A stretch of DNA of 64,000 bases from Streptomyces seoulensis (GTDB lineage Bacteria > Actinomycetota > Actinomycetes > Streptomycetales > Streptomycetaceae): positions 3,410,001 to 3,474,000 of the forward strand of contig NZ_CP032229.1 of the NCBI RefSeq assembly GCF_004328625.1, written 5' to 3'. A program made the translations under genes and the position numbers. Shown piece after piece: positions 48,237 through 59,521 of this stretch. The notes beneath the pieces are model-generated. The model saw only the letters and a program-made list of their open reading frames with translations, made no database searches and was not told the DNA's origin. Every line of letters begins with the position of its first letter. Position 1 is the first letter of the stretch.

Positions 48237-49376
48237 ATGACGAGCTTCGGTGGCACCGCTTCTCAGGGGATGGTCGACTGGAACCTCGCGGTGGCGACCG
48301 CGACGCGGCTCGTGCGGCCGGGGCCGGAGATCAGCAGGGAAGAGGCCAGGGCGGTGGTCGCTGAGCTGCGCCGGCACGCCAAGGTCTCCGAGGAGCACGT
48401 CCGCGCCTTCACCCGCATGGGGACCGGGGACGTCCACGACACCCCCGTACTGGTCGTCGACCGGCCCGGCTGGGTACGGGCCAACGTCGCCGGGTTCCGC
48501 GAGCTTCTGCGGCCGCTGCTCGACAAGATGCAGGAGCGGCGCGGCCCCGGCGCGGGCAACGCCGTCCTCGGTGCCGTCGGCGGCAAGGTGACCGGCGTGG
48601 AACTCGGCATGCTGCTGTCGTTCCTGTCCTCCCGCGTCCTCGGCCAGTACGAGACCTTCGCCCCCGCCGCCCCCGACCTGCCGGCCGGCACCGCGCCCGG
48701 CGGAGGCGGCCGGCTGCTGCTCGTCGCGCCGAACATCGTCCACGTGGAGCGCGAACTCGACGTCGACCCCCACGACTTCCGGCTCTGGGTGTGCCTGCAC
48801 GAGGAGACGCACCGCACCCAGTTCACCGCCGTGCCCTGGCTCCGCGACCATCTGGAGGGCGAGATCCAGGCGTTCCTCGCGGAGACCGACGTCGACCCGA
48901 TGACGTTCCTGGAGCGCGTCCGGGACGCCGCCCAGTCGCTCGCCGGGGGCCGCCCCGAGGGCGAGGAGGAGGACGGCGGACGCTCGCTGGTGGAGCTGGT
49001 GCAGAGCCCGGCCCAGCGGGAGATCCTCGGCCGCCTCACCGCCGTCATGTCCCTGCTGGAGGGGCACGCCGACTTCGTGATGGACGGTGTCGGCCCCGAG
49101 GTCGTGCCGAGCGTCGCCGAGATCCGCGAGAAGTTCCAGCAGCGCCGGGCCAAGGGCGCCTCCCGCCTCGACCTCGCGCTGCGCAAGCTCCTCGGGCTGG
49201 ACGCCAAGCTGCGCCAGTACCGCGACGGCGAGCGCTTCGTCCGCGCGGTCGTCGACGAGGTCGGCATGGACGGCTTCAACCGGGTGTGGACCTCGCCCAA
49301 CACGCTGCCCACCAAGGCGGAGATCTCCGACCCGGCGGGCTGGGTCGCGCGCGTGCACCGCACGACTGAACCCTGA
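48237..49376 (+). CDS. DUF2342 zinc-dependent metalloprotease-like protein
   Basis: 379 residues. WVCLHEETHRTQF (about 187-199) contains the HExxH zinc motif; a third ligand is probably in the GHADFVMDGVG segment near 283. The family (TIGR03624/TIGR03883) occurs only in actinobacteria and related phyla, without signal peptide, so it acts in the cytoplasm. The substrate is unknown. It sits between dacB and tilS, where the same gene is found in Mycobacterium and other Streptomyces. Confidence 0.87.
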   Translation: MTSFGGTASQGMVDWNLAVATATRLVRPGPEISREEARAVVAELRRHAKVSEEHVRAFTRMGTGDVHDTPVLVVDRPGWVRANVAGFRELLRPLLDKMQERRGPGAGNAVLGAVGGKVTGVELGMLLSFLSSRVLGQYETFAPAAPDLPAGTAPGGGGRLLLVAPNIVHVERELDVDPHDFRLWVCLHEETHRTQFTAVPWLRDHLEGEIQAFLAETDVDPMTFLERVRDAAQSLAGGRPEGEEEDGGRSLVELVQSPAQREILGRLTAVMSLLEGHADFVMDGVGPEVVPSVAEIREKFQQRRAKGASRLDLALRKLLGLDAKLRQYRDGERFVRAVVDEVGMDGFNRVWTSPNTLPTKAEISDPAGWVARVHRTTEP

Positions 49377-49407
49377 GGGGCGGGCGGACGGCAGGCAAAC
49401 GCCCCTC
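49375..49407 (+). terminator. Hairpin at the zincin-like stop codon
   Basis: GAGGGGCG (49375-49382) pairs with 49400-49407; the stem starts inside the TGA. Confidence 0.5.
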
Positions 49408-49545
49408 CAATCACCCGTCCGAGGGACCGTCAGCCATGCGTAGGCGTGCAATGCTCGGGGAAGGGCCCGCTTCTGTCACCATCGACGCACTCTGAGTGAC
49501 CGGACTTCGGGCTCGTCCCCCGAAACTTCATGAAGGGAACCGGAC

Positions 49546-50646
49546 ATGGGTCCCCATCCCGCGGTCGCGGCGATACGCCTGGCGGTCCGCCGCGTCCTCC
49601 ACGACATCGCCACCGGCCAGGCCGCCGAGCACGGCGGCACCGGACACACCACCGGCCACGGCGCCGTGGCCGTCGCCCACCGGACCGGCGGTCCGGGCAC
49701 CGCGCAGCGCCACCGGGGCCCCGCCTCCGCCACCGCGCCGCTCGTCCTCGTCGCCTGCTCCGGCGGCGCCGACTCCATGGCGCTCGCCTCCGCCCTCGCC
49801 TTCGAGGCCCCCCGCCTCGGCCTGCGCGCCGGTGGCGTCACCGTCGACCACGGCCTCCAGCCCGGCTCCGCCCTGCGCGCCGACGAGGTGGCCCTCAGAC
49901 TGCGCGAACTCGGCCTCGGCCCGGTGGAGTCCGTCGCCGTCACCGTGGGCCGCGACGGCGGCCCCGAGGCGGCCGCGCGGGACGCCCGGTACGCCGCCCT
50001 GGACGCCGCGGCCGAACGCCACGGCGCCGCCGCCGTCCTGCTCGGCCACACCCGCGACGACCAGGCCGAGACCGTCCTGCTCGGCCTCGCCCGCGGTTCC
50101 GGCATCCGCTCCCTGTCCGGCATGGCCGCGGTCTCGGGGGCCGACGGCCGTTACCGGCGCCCGTTCCTCCAGCTCGACCGGCAGACCGCCCGCAAGGCGT
50201 GCCTGGTCCAGTCGCTGCCCGTCTGGGACGACCCGCACAACACCGACCCGGCCTACACCCGCTCCCGGCTGCGCCACGAGGGCCTGCCCGCGCTGGAGAA
50301 GGCGCTCGGCAAGGGCGTCGTGGAGGCGCTCGCCCGCACCGCCCAGCTCTCCCGCGACGACGCCGACGCCCTGGACACCTGGGCCGGCCAGGCCGAGTCC
50401 TCCGTACGGGACGCCGAGGGCGAGCTGCAGTGCGCCAAGCTCTACGCGCTGCCGCCCGCCGTGCGCCGCCGGGTGCTGCGCCGGGCCGCCATCGAGGCGG
50501 GCGCTCCGGCCGGTTCGCTCTTCGCCCGGCACATCGAGGAGATGGACCGCCTGATCACCGGCTGGCGGGGTCAGGGAGCCATCAATCTGCCGGGCAAGGT
50601 CGTCGCTCAGCGGCAGGGTGGCAGACTGGTGATTCGGCAAGGCTGA
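49546..50646 (+). CDS. tilS: tRNA(Ile)-lysidine synthase
   Basis: 366 residues. [13 protein letters not shown] (about 67-79) is the PP-loop SGGx[22 protein letters not shown] is the second signature. It adds lysine to C34 of tRNA-Ile(CAU), changing it to read AUA. A His/Gly-rich stretch (about 25-60) is inserted before the PP-loop. hpt follows 86 bases on and ftsH beyond it, the classic tilS-hpt-ftsH order. Confidence 0.95.
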   Translation: MGPHPAVAAIRLAVRRVLHDIATGQAAEHGGTGHTTGHGAVAVAHRTGGPGTAQRHRGPASATAPLVLVACSGGADSMALASALAFEAPRLGLRAGGVTVDHGLQPGSALRADEVALRLRELGLGPVESVAVTVGRDGGPEAAARDARYAALDAAAERHGAAAVLLGHTRDDQAETVLLGLARGSGIRSLSGMAAVSGADGRYRRPFLQLDRQTARKACLVQSLPVWDDPHNTDPAYTRSRLRHEGLPALEKALGKGVVEALARTAQLSRDDADALDTWAGQAESSVRDAEGELQCAKLYALPPAVRRRVLRRAAIEAGAPAGSLFARHIEEMDRLITGWRGQGAINLPGKVVAQRQGGRLVIRQG

Positions 50647-50732
50647 AATCCCGACCCCCGGAGCCCGACTCCGACGGGCCGGGCCTGCCGGTGGCCGCCG
50701 GCGCGGCCATAAGTGCGGGACGACCGAAAGTG

Positions 50733-51293
50733 ATGCGGGTGGACGCGAAAGACATGGGTGCCGACCTCCAGCGGGTGCTCATCACCAAGGAAGAGATCGA
50801 CGCGAAGCTGGCCGAGCTGGCCGCGAAGATCGACGCGGAGTACGCGGGCAAGGACCTGCTGATCGTCGGTGTCCTCAAGGGCGCGGTCATGGTCATGGCG
50901 GACCTGGCGCGTGCGCTGTCCACCCCCGTCACCATGGACTGGATGGCCGTGTCCTCCTACGGCGCGGGCACCCAGTCCTCCGGTGTCGTCCGGATCCTCA
51001 AGGACCTCGACACCGACATCAAGGGCCGGCACGTCCTGATCGTCGAGGACATCATCGACTCCGGGCTGACCCTGTCCTGGCTGATCAACAACCTCGGCTC
51101 GCGCGAGCCCGCCTCCCTGAAGGTGTGCACGCTGCTGCGCAAGCCGGACGCCGCCAAGGTCTCCATCGACGTGGAGTGGGCCGGCTTCGACATCCCGAAC
51201 GAGTTCGTGGTCGGCTACGGCCTGGACTACGCCGAGAAGTACCGGAACCTCCCGTTCGTGGGGACGCTCGCGCCCCACGTCTACGGCGGCTGA
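50733..51293 (+). CDS. hpt: Hypoxanthine phosphoribosyltransferase
   Basis: 186 residues. [14 protein letters not shown] is the PRPP-binding loop, [10 protein letters not shown] the first loop, and [11 protein letters not shown] the flexible loop; the end [12 protein letters not shown] is conserved. It converts hypoxanthine (and guanine) with PRPP to the nucleotide. ATG 50733 or GTG 50730 starts; the upstream extension in frame overlaps tilS and is not conserved. In several bacteria Hpt binds TilS or FtsH regulation (knowledge); the genes are adjacent here. Confidence 0.95.
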   Translation: MRVDAKDMGADLQRVLITKEEIDAKLAELAAKIDAEYAGKDLLIVGVLKGAVMVMADLARALSTPVTMDWMAVSSYGAGTQSSGVVRILKDLDTDIKGRHVLIVEDIIDSGLTLSWLINNLGSREPASLKVCTLLRKPDAAKVSIDVEWAGFDIPNEFVVGYGLDYAEKYRNLPFVGTLAPHVYGG

Positions 51294-51308
51294 CCCGGGC
51301 GGCGCACA

Positions 51309-51337
51309 CCGCCGGGGAAGATCGGGAACCCCGGCGG
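51309..51337 (+). terminator. Hairpin after hpt
   Basis: CCGCCGGGG (51309-51317) pairs perfectly with 51329-51337, so ftsH has its own promoter; TACCGT at 51419-51424 is a candidate -10. Confidence 0.7.
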
Positions 51338-51487
51338 GCTCCGTGACGTTGGAGCATTGGAAGACGGGCTGTGGTCCGTCCGGGCCGCCGAGTGCGGCTG
51401 CGGACGACGAGGCTGGGGTACCGTCAGAAGAACTGTCTTATCAAACTCACTATGGCAGGAGGGACGGGGCGTCACCGCTCCGTGTGG

Positions 51488-53527
<2,040 letters not shown>

Positions 53528-53555
53528 CGCTCCCTTCGGCCACCGGCCGGAATGC

Positions 53556-53595
53556 ATGCCGCGCCCCCCGGGTTCTAGCCTGGGGGGCGCGGCAT
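53556..53595 (+). terminator. 14-bp hairpin after ftsH
   Basis: ATGCCGCGCCCCCC (53556-53569) pairs perfectly with 53582-53595, followed by TTCACC. Confidence 0.9.
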
Positions 53596-53638
53596 TTCAC
53601 CATGTCCGCGCGCTGGACGCACAGGAACGAGGCACCAC

Positions 53639-54244
53639 ATGACCGACCCCGTGACGCTGGCCGGTGACGGCACCATCGGCGAGTTCGACGAGAAACGCGC
53701 CGAGAACGCCGTCCGCGAGCTCCTGATAGCCGTCGGCGAGGACCCCGACCGCGAGGGCCTCCTGGACACCCCGGCACGGGTGGCACGGGCGTACCGGGAG
53801 ATCTTCTCCGGGCTCCGGCAGCGCGCGGAGGACGTGCTCACCACGACGTTCGACCTCGGGCACGACGAGATGGTCCTGGTGAAGGACATCGAGGTCTACA
53901 GCACCTGCGAGCACCATCTGGTGCCCTTCCGGGGCGTGGCGCACGTGGGCTACATCCCGTCGGTCACGGGGAAGATCACGGGCCTGTCGAAGCTCGCCCG
54001 GCTGGTGGACGTGTACGCGCGCCGCCCGCAGGTGCAGGAGCGGCTCACCACGCAGATCGCGGACTCGCTGATGGAGATACTCGAACCGCGCGGGGTGATC
54101 GTGGTGATCGAGTGCGAGCACATGTGCATGTCCATGCGCGGCATCCGCAAGCCGGGCGCGAAGACCATCACCTCGGCGGTGCGCGGTCAGCTCCGGGACG
54201 CGACGACCCGCAACGAGGCGATGAGCCTCATCATGGCGCGCTGA
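53639..54244 (+). CDS. folE: GTP cyclohydrolase I
   Basis: 201 residues. [10 protein letters not shown] and [11 protein letters not shown] supply the two Cys and His of the zinc site; [20 protein letters not shown] is conserved. It opens the folate pathway by making dihydroneopterin triphosphate. It is convergent with the folP-folB-folK operon, so all visible folate genes are within 4 kb. ATG 53639 follows GGAACGAGG. Confidence 0.96.
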   Translation: MTDPVTLAGDGTIGEFDEKRAENAVRELLIAVGEDPDREGLLDTPARVARAYREIFSGLRQRAEDVLTTTFDLGHDEMVLVKDIEVYSTCEHHLVPFRGVAHVGYIPSVTGKITGLSKLARLVDVYARRPQVQERLTTQIADSLMEILEPRGVIVVIECEHMCMSMRGIRKPGAKTITSAVRGQLRDATTRNEAMSLIMAR

Positions 54245-54257
54245 CCGCGCCCTCCGC

Positions 54258-54746
54258 TCAGGCGGCCGGTTCGGTGCCGGTGGGCGGGGTGTCGTCGTCC
54301 TCGGGGAGGCGGCAGACGCGTTCCAGGAGGATGGCGGCCGCTATGACGGCGAAGCCGGCGAGGACCGAGAAGCCGGCGTAGATGGCCTGGTCGCGGCGGG
54401 CCGGGATGTCGAGCAGCTCCAGCAGGAGGACGCCCGTGCCGCCGTAGACGCCGCTGACCAGGGCGGCTACCAGGGCGCTCGCGTGGCCGAAGACGACCGC
54501 GCGGGCGGCCATCATCGGGTCGACGCCCTTGGCGTCCGGGCGGCGCTCGCGCTGGGCCTTGAAGCGGGCGCGCAGGGAGAGCGCCGTGGCGAACAGGACC
54601 ACGGCGATCAGCGCGAGCACGATGGGCGCGGCCACCGGTACGCCGGGCAGGGTGCCGAGCGAGTTCCAGAGGCGGGCGCCGGCCCAGGACAGGACGCCGG
54701 CGACGACGAACACGCCTGCCAGCACCCTGATGCGAAGCTGTTTCAC
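54258..54746 (-). CDS. DUF3180 membrane protein
   Basis: 162 residues with four hydrophobic helices: the pairs near 8-24 and 38-58, then 82-105 and 123-142. LRARFKAQRERRPDAKGVDPMMAARAVVFGHASAL is the conserved loop (described by ends: LRARF to ASAL). The family is always next to folK in actinobacteria; function unknown. Last gene of the folP operon. Confidence 0.85.
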   Translation of the reverse strand: MKQLRIRVLAGVFVVAGVLSWAGARLWNSLGTLPGVPVAAPIVLALIAVVLFATALSLRARFKAQRERRPDAKGVDPMMAARAVVFGHASALVAALVSGVYGGTGVLLLELLDIPARRDQAIYAGFSVLAGFAVIAAAILLERVCRLPEDDDTPPTGTEPAA

Positions 54747-54806
54747 GGTGTCCCTTCAGGTCCCCCCGGACCGTGCGGGGCCCGTGGTCGTTGTCGACCT
54801 TAACGA

Positions 54807-55418
54807 CTACTCGGGCAGTCGGAGTTCCAGATCCGCGCGGGGCGCGACTCCCTCGCGGGTGACACCGGACAGCAGACCGGCGACCGCGCCCTGACCGGGC
54901 AGCTCGGCGCCGGGGTCCACGTCGTGCCACGGGGCGAGGACGAAGGCCCGCTGGTGCGCGCGCGGGTGGGGCAGGGTGAGCCGGGGGTCGGCGGAGGTGA
55001 CGTCGGCGTAGGAGACGATGTCGACGTCCAGGGTGCGCGGGCCCCACTGCTCGTCGCGGACCCGGTGGAACGCCTCCTCGACGGCCTGCGCCCGCTCCAG
55101 CAGGGAGGACGGCGGCAGGGTGGTCTTCAGCACCACGACCGCGTTCAGGTACGAGGGCTGGCTGCCGGGCTCGACGCCCCACGGCTCGGTCTCGTACACC
55201 GGGGAGACGGCCTTGACGCGGACGCCGGGGGTGTCCTCCAGCGCGTCCACGGCGCCCTGGAGGGTTTCCAGACGGTTGCCGAGGTTGGAGCCGAGGGAGA
55301 GGACGGCCCGCTGGGGGTTGTGCAGGGTGGAGTCGGCGTCGTCGACCTGCTGGACGACGGACGCGGGCACCGGCTGGACGGTCGGGTCGCTGTGACCCTT
55401 GCTGAAGGGACGGGTCAT
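54807..55418 (-). CDS. folK: 2-amino-4-hydroxy-6-hydroxymethyldihydropteridine pyrophosphokinase
   Basis: 203 residues. AVLSLGSNLGNR, SPVYETEPWG and WGPRTLDVDIVSY with HPRAHQRAFVLAPW are the HPPK motifs. It activates hydroxymethyldihydropterin for FolP. ATG 55418 overlaps the folB stop by four bases. The first 30 residues (THSGHSDPTV-like hydrophilic stretch) are outside the catalytic fold. Confidence 0.96.
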   Translation of the reverse strand: MTRPFSKGHSDPTVQPVPASVVQQVDDADSTLHNPQRAVLSLGSNLGNRLETLQGAVDALEDTPGVRVKAVSPVYETEPWGVEPGSQPSYLNAVVVLKTTLPPSSLLERAQAVEEAFHRVRDEQWGPRTLDVDIVSYADVTSADPRLTLPHPRAHQRAFVLAPWHDVDPGAELPGQGAVAGLLSGVTREGVAPRADLELRLPE

Positions 55419-55774
55419 GCTCGGCTCCGGAGGATGGTGACGGTCACGTCGTCGAAGGGGACGGTGATCGGGGCGTCCGGCTTGTGGACGCAGACCTCGA
55501 TCTCCTGGACGCCTTCGTGCTTCAGACAGGTCTGCGCGATCCGCTCGGCGAGGGTCTCGATCAGGTTGACCGGCTCACCCTCCACCACGGCGACGGCCTC
55601 CTCGGCCACGATGCCGTAGTGCACGGTCTTGGTGAGGTCGTCGTCGGCCGCGGCCGGGCGGGTGTCCAGACCCAGGACGAGGTCCACGATGAAGGTCTGG
55701 CCCTCCTCGCGTTCCTTGGGGAACACCCCGTGGTGCCCACGGGCCTTCAGGCCCCGCAGCGCGACACGATCCAC
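55415..55774 (-). CDS. folB: Dihydroneopterin aldolase
   Basis: 119 residues, the usual length. VALRGLKARGHHGVFPKEREEGQ holds the substrate-binding start and YGIVAEEAVAVVEGEPVNLIETLAERIA the conserved Glu. GTG 55774 follows AGGAG by eight bases. Stop and folK start overlap (ATGA-type). Confidence 0.96.
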   Translation of the reverse strand: MDRVALRGLKARGHHGVFPKEREEGQTFIVDLVLGLDTRPAAADDDLTKTVHYGIVAEEAVAVVEGEPVNLIETLAERIAQTCLKHEGVQEIEVCVHKPDAPITVPFDDVTVTILRSRA

Positions 55775-55933
55775 GCGAATCACTCCTGCAATCGTCGGGA
55801 ACGGCCGGTCGCTGCCGCGCTCGGGCGGCACACCGGCCCTGGACGAATCTACCCGCGCGCACGGACAGCGCCGGGCCACGGGGGTGCCGGCTGGTAGCCG
55901 CACTTACCCCGGCGAGGGTGATTCCAACCACGC

Positions 55934-56491
55934 TCAGGCGAGTGTGCCGTCGTCCGGCCCCACGCCCTCGTCACCGCCGGCCCCGCCCGCTCCGCCCTCG
56001 TCGTCCTCCTCCTCGTCCTCGGACGTGGCGAGGACCGGGGAGGCGTGGTGGGACCACAGCTTCCAGCCCTCGGAGGTGCGCCGGAACACATTGGTGGCGA
56101 CGACGAGCTGCCCGACCAGCGGCCCCAGCTCCTCGCCCTCCTCGGGCGCGGGCCCGCCGCTGAGGATGTTCTCGGTGCAGCTCACGATCGCGGTGTTCCC
56201 GGTGACGGAGACATGCACGTCGGTGAGGAAGAACTGGATGTAGTCGGTGTTCGCCATGATCAGCGCGTACGACCTGAGCACCTCGCCGCGCCCGGTGAGC
56301 ACCGGCCAGCCGGGGTGGACGCAGGAGACGACCCCGGTGTCGGCGGGGTCGTGGTACTCCTCGTCGACGCCCAGGTCGGCGGGGGCCAGCCAGAGCCCGG
56401 CCACCTCCTCGAAGTCACCGCGCTCCATCGCCTCGTAGAAGGAGGTGTTGGCGGCGGACACCTCTTCGACGTCGACGTCGGCGGCGCTCAC
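55934..56491 (-). CDS. SnoaL/NTF2-like protein with acidic tail
   Basis: 185 residues. A cone-shaped NTF2-like fold is suggested by NTSFYEAMERGDFEEVAGLW, the strand VSVTGNTAIVSCTEN and VATNVFRRTSEGWKLWSHHASPV. The last 30 residues are Glu/Asp/Gly. GTG 56491 overlaps the folP stop by four bases, so it is made with FolP; in actinobacteria this gene is always between folP and folB, but no role in folate synthesis is proven. Confidence 0.85.
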   Translation of the reverse strand: MSAADVDVEEVSAANTSFYEAMERGDFEEVAGLWLAPADLGVDEEYHDPADTGVVSCVHPGWPVLTGRGEVLRSYALIMANTDYIQFFLTDVHVSVTGNTAIVSCTENILSGGPAPEEGEELGPLVGQLVVATNVFRRTSEGWKLWSHHASPVLATSEDEEEDDEGGAGGAGGDEGVGPDDGTLA

Positions 56492-57348
56492 CGGGCCCCC
56501 TCCACCGCGCGGGCCACGCGGACCGCGTCGGCCGTGGCGCGTACCTCGTGGACGCGGACGGCCCAGGCGCCGGCGTGGGCGGCGAGGGCGGAGACGGCGG
56601 CGGTCGCGGCGTCGCGTTCGCGGGCCGGCGGGGTGGTGCCTCCGGGACCGGCCAGGACGTGGCCGAGGAAGCGTTTGCGGGAGGCGGCGACCAGGAGGGG
56701 ATGGCCGAGCGCGTGCAGCCGGTCGAGATGGGCGAGGACGGTGAGATCGTGCTCCGCGTCCTTGGAGAAGCCGAGGCCGGGGTCGATGACGACGCGTTCC
56801 GGGGCGACGCCCGCCGCGAGGACGGCCTCCACGCGCGCGTGCAGCTCGTCGCAGACCTCGGTGACGACGTCCTCGTAGACGCCCCGCACGTTGCCGCCCT
56901 CCAGAAGACCGCGCCAGTGCATGACCACGAAGGGGGCGCCGGTGGCGGCGACCACGGGCAGCATCGCGGGGTCGGCGAGACCGCCGCTGACGTCGTTGAC
57001 CAGCACGGCGCCCGCCGCGAGCGCCTGCTCGGCGACGGCCGCGCGCATGGTGTCCACCGAGACCGTCACACCCTCGGCGGCCAGGCCGCGCACCACGGGG
57101 ACCACCCGGCGCAGCTCCTCGGCCTCGTCGACGCGGGTCGCGCCGGGCCGGGTGGACTCGCCGCCGACGTCGACCAGATCGGCGCCCTCGGCCGCGAGGC
57201 CGAGCCCGTGCTTGACGGCGGCGGTGGTGTCGAACCAGCGGCCGCCGTCGGAGAAGGAGTCGGGGGTGACGTTGACGACGCCCATGACCGCGCAGCGGTC
57301 CCACGTCGGAAGACCCGCCACTTCGCCTCGCCCGCTGAGGTTCTTCAT
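56488..57348 (-). CDS. folP: Dihydropteroate synthase
   Basis: 286 residues. GVVNVTPDSFSDGG, DVGGESTRPGA, VSVDTMRAAVAEQA, NDVSGG, and DPGLGFSKDAEHD are the full DHPS set; RKRFLG and the final VRVHEV close the barrel. It joins p-aminobenzoate with the pterin, the sulfonamide target. Leaderless promoter just upstream. First gene of the folP-NTF2-folB-folK-DUF3180 unit. Confidence 0.96.
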   Translation of the reverse strand: MKNLSGRGEVAGLPTWDRCAVMGVVNVTPDSFSDGGRWFDTTAAVKHGLGLAAEGADLVDVGGESTRPGATRVDEAEELRRVVPVVRGLAAEGVTVSVDTMRAAVAEQALAAGAVLVNDVSGGLADPAMLPVVAATGAPFVVMHWRGLLEGGNVRGVYEDVVTEVCDELHARVEAVLAAGVAPERVVIDPGLGFSKDAEHDLTVLAHLDRLHALGHPLLVAASRKRFLGHVLAGPGGTTPPARERDAATAAVSALAAHAGAWAVRVHEVRATADAVRVARAVEGAR

Positions 57349-57354
57349 ACGTTC

Positions 57355-57360
57355 AGCGTA
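57355..57360 (-). promoter_or_regulatory. -10 element, leaderless promoter of the folP operon
   Basis: On the minus strand TACGCT, six bases, then ATG 57348; no Shine-Dalgarno. Same hexamer and spacing as before the secreted peptidase gene. Confidence 0.55.
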
Positions 57361-57486
57361 GGCCCCGGGGCGCACGGCGAAGGCGCCCGGGTCGGTACGG
57401 AACGGCACCTTCCGGACCGCCCCGGCAAGGCGGTCCGGGGCCTTCGGGGCCCTCCGCGCGAGCTGCGCGGGATTGGTCCGGCCGGG

Positions 57487-59325
57487 TCAGGCGGCCCGTA
57501 CGCCGTGCTCGTGGGAGCCGTGCGCGCAGGGCCGGGCGGCGGTGTTCCGGCGGCGCCGCAGGAAGCGGGGCAGCGGCAGCGCGAGGTCCACGAAGCCCTC
57601 CGCCTGCATCGCGGCGAAGCCGATGCGGGGCAGGTCGGCCGAGGCCCGGTAGACCACGAAGCGGGGCTCCCAGCGGGGCTGGAACTTGGCGTTGAACTTG
57701 TACAGCGACTCGATCTGGAACCAGCGGGAGAGGAACACCAGCAGCCCCCGCCAGGCCCGCAGCACCGGCCCGGCGCCGATCTTCTCGCCGCGCGCGAGGG
57801 CGGAGCGGAACATGGCGAAGTTGAGCGAGACCCGGGTGATGCCGAGCTTGGGCGCGGCCTGGAGGGCGGCGACGATGAGCAGCTCGTTCATGCCGGGGTC
57901 GGCGAGCCGGTCACGGCGCATCAGGTCCAGCGAGACGCCGTCCTCGCCCCACGGCACGAAGTGCAGGACCGCCTTCAGATCGCCGTACGGGCCGGGTGTG
58001 TCGTCGTGCTTGTGGGCGGTGGCGATCAGGCAGTCGCCGTCGGCGGGGTCGCCGATGCGGCCGAGCGCCATGGAGAAGCCGCGCTCGTTGTCGGTGCCCC
58101 GCCAGTCCTCGGCGGCCAGCCGTACGCGCTCCAGCTCGCCGTCGGAGAGGTCACGGACGCGCCGGACGCGGGTCTCGTAGCCGGCCCGCTCGATGCGCTT
58201 GACCATCTGGCGCACGTTCCGCATCGCGCGTCCGGCGAGGGAGAAATCCGCCACGTCGACCACCGCCTCGTCGCCCAGCTCCAGGGCGTCCAGGCCGGTC
58301 TCGCGGGTCCACACCTCGCCGCCCGTCTCCGAGCAGCCCATCACGGCGGGGGTCCAGGAGTGTGCCTTGGCCTCGTCCATGAAGCGCTCGATGGCGCCGG
58401 GCCACGCCTCCACGTCCCCGATGGGGTCGCCGCTGGCCAGCATCACGCCGGAGACCACCCGGTAGGTGACGGCGGCCTTGCCGCTGGGGGAGAAGACGAC
58501 GGCCTTGTCCCGGCGCAGCGCGAAGTGGCCGAGGGAGTCGCGGCGGCCGTGCCGGTCCAGCAGGTCCCGCAGGCGCGCCTCGTCCTCCTCGGTGAGGCGG
58601 GCGGCGGGGTGTTCGGGCCGGAAGGCGAGGTAACTGGTGGTCACGGCGGTGAGCCAGCCGAGGGCGCCGAGGGAGAAGGCGACCGTCCAGGAGGTGCTGC
58701 CCTGGTAGTCGACGGGACCCTCGAAGCCGAACAGGCCGTAGACGACATGGGTCAGCCGATCGGCCAGGCTCGGGTCGCCGAGGGTCCGGTCCGGGTGGAC
58801 GCTGACGATGATCAGTCCGAGGACGAGGGAACCGGCGCTCATGAGGACGAAGTTGGCCAGGGCCCGCCAGCGGCTGCGCGGATCGGGCAGCGCGGCGAAC
58901 TCGGCGCGGTGGCGCAGCAGCGGCACCAGGAGCGCGACCGAGATGAACACGCCGAGCAGCGAGTGCCGGTACACGAACTCGGCGACCGCGCCGGCCGGCA
59001 GCAGCACGACGGCGGCCCGCCAGGCCCGCCGCTTGCGGCGCCTGAGCCCGTGCGCGAGCAGGAGCAGCAGCACGCCCGCGCTGAGCGAGAGGGCCGCGGC
59101 GAACGGCCCGAAGGAGCCGGGCAGCGCCTCCGCGATCGCGTGCATACGGCTGTGACGGAAGCGCGGGAACACGCCCGCGGCGATGTCGAGCAGGCCGACG
59201 AGGGCGCAAGCCCGGCCGATCAGGGTGGGGACGGCCTCCGCACGCGGGCCGCGCAGTATGCGCCGCGCCCGGTTCGAACCCCGCGGAACCCCGCCTGACA
59301 ATTCCCCATCTATCCTGACAGACAT
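57487..59325 (-). CDS. MprF/LysX-like DUF2156 membrane protein
   Basis: 612 residues. Six or so membrane helices (about 40-270) are followed by a soluble GNAT-like DUF2156 domain (about 290-600) with HFALRRDKAVVFSPSGKAAVTYRVV, MGCSETGGEVW and GMNELLIVAAL. This is the phosphatidylglycerol lysyltransferase carboxyl domain without an accompanying lysyl-tRNA synthetase. It should transfer an amino acid from tRNA to a membrane lipid. ATG 59325 (MSVRIDGE) is chosen. Divergent from the esterase gene. Confidence 0.88.
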   Translation of the reverse strand: MSVRIDGELSGGVPRGSNRARRILRGPRAEAVPTLIGRACALVGLLDIAAGVFPRFRHSRMHAIAEALPGSFGPFAAALSLSAGVLLLLLAHGLRRRKRRAWRAAVVLLPAGAVAEFVYRHSLLGVFISVALLVPLLRHRAEFAALPDPRSRWRALANFVLMSAGSLVLGLIIVSVHPDRTLGDPSLADRLTHVVYGLFGFEGPVDYQGSTSWTVAFSLGALGWLTAVTTSYLAFRPEHPAARLTEEDEARLRDLLDRHGRRDSLGHFALRRDKAVVFSPSGKAAVTYRVVSGVMLASGDPIGDVEAWPGAIERFMDEAKAHSWTPAVMGCSETGGEVWTRETGLDALELGDEAVVDVADFSLAGRAMRNVRQMVKRIERAGYETRVRRVRDLSDGELERVRLAAEDWRGTDNERGFSMALGRIGDPADGDCLIATAHKHDDTPGPYGDLKAVLHFVPWGEDGVSLDLMRRDRLADPGMNELLIVAALQAAPKLGITRVSLNFAMFRSALARGEKIGAGPVLRAWRGLLVFLSRWFQIESLYKFNAKFQPRWEPRFVVYRASADLPRIGFAAMQAEGFVDLALPLPRFLRRRRNTAARPCAHGSHEHGVRAA

Positions 59326-59521
59326 CGCATCCCGTAGCTCTGCGAGAGACCTTGAACCCGGTGCCGATCGGGCATCCGGTGACATTGCGCCCTCTAGGAC
59401 GGTGTCTTGGGGAGACAGGTTCCTCCCGCTCCGGAAAGTCGGGTCAAAGGTCAAGGAAAGCCTGGGGCAAATCCGTGCTGCCGCACGGGTGTCCGAGGCG
59501 GAAAGCGCAGGCAGGACGGCC

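Noticed and set aside
43241..48364. Very long + strand open frame crossing five genes
   Set aside because: It runs through well-supported genes on both strands and shows no domain; it is a GC artefact.
59326..59521. Possible c-di-AMP (ydaO) or similar riboswitch before the esterase gene
   Set aside because: GGGGAGACAGG and AATCCGTG resemble parts of the ydaO consensus, but the order and pairing do not fit, so I do not call it.
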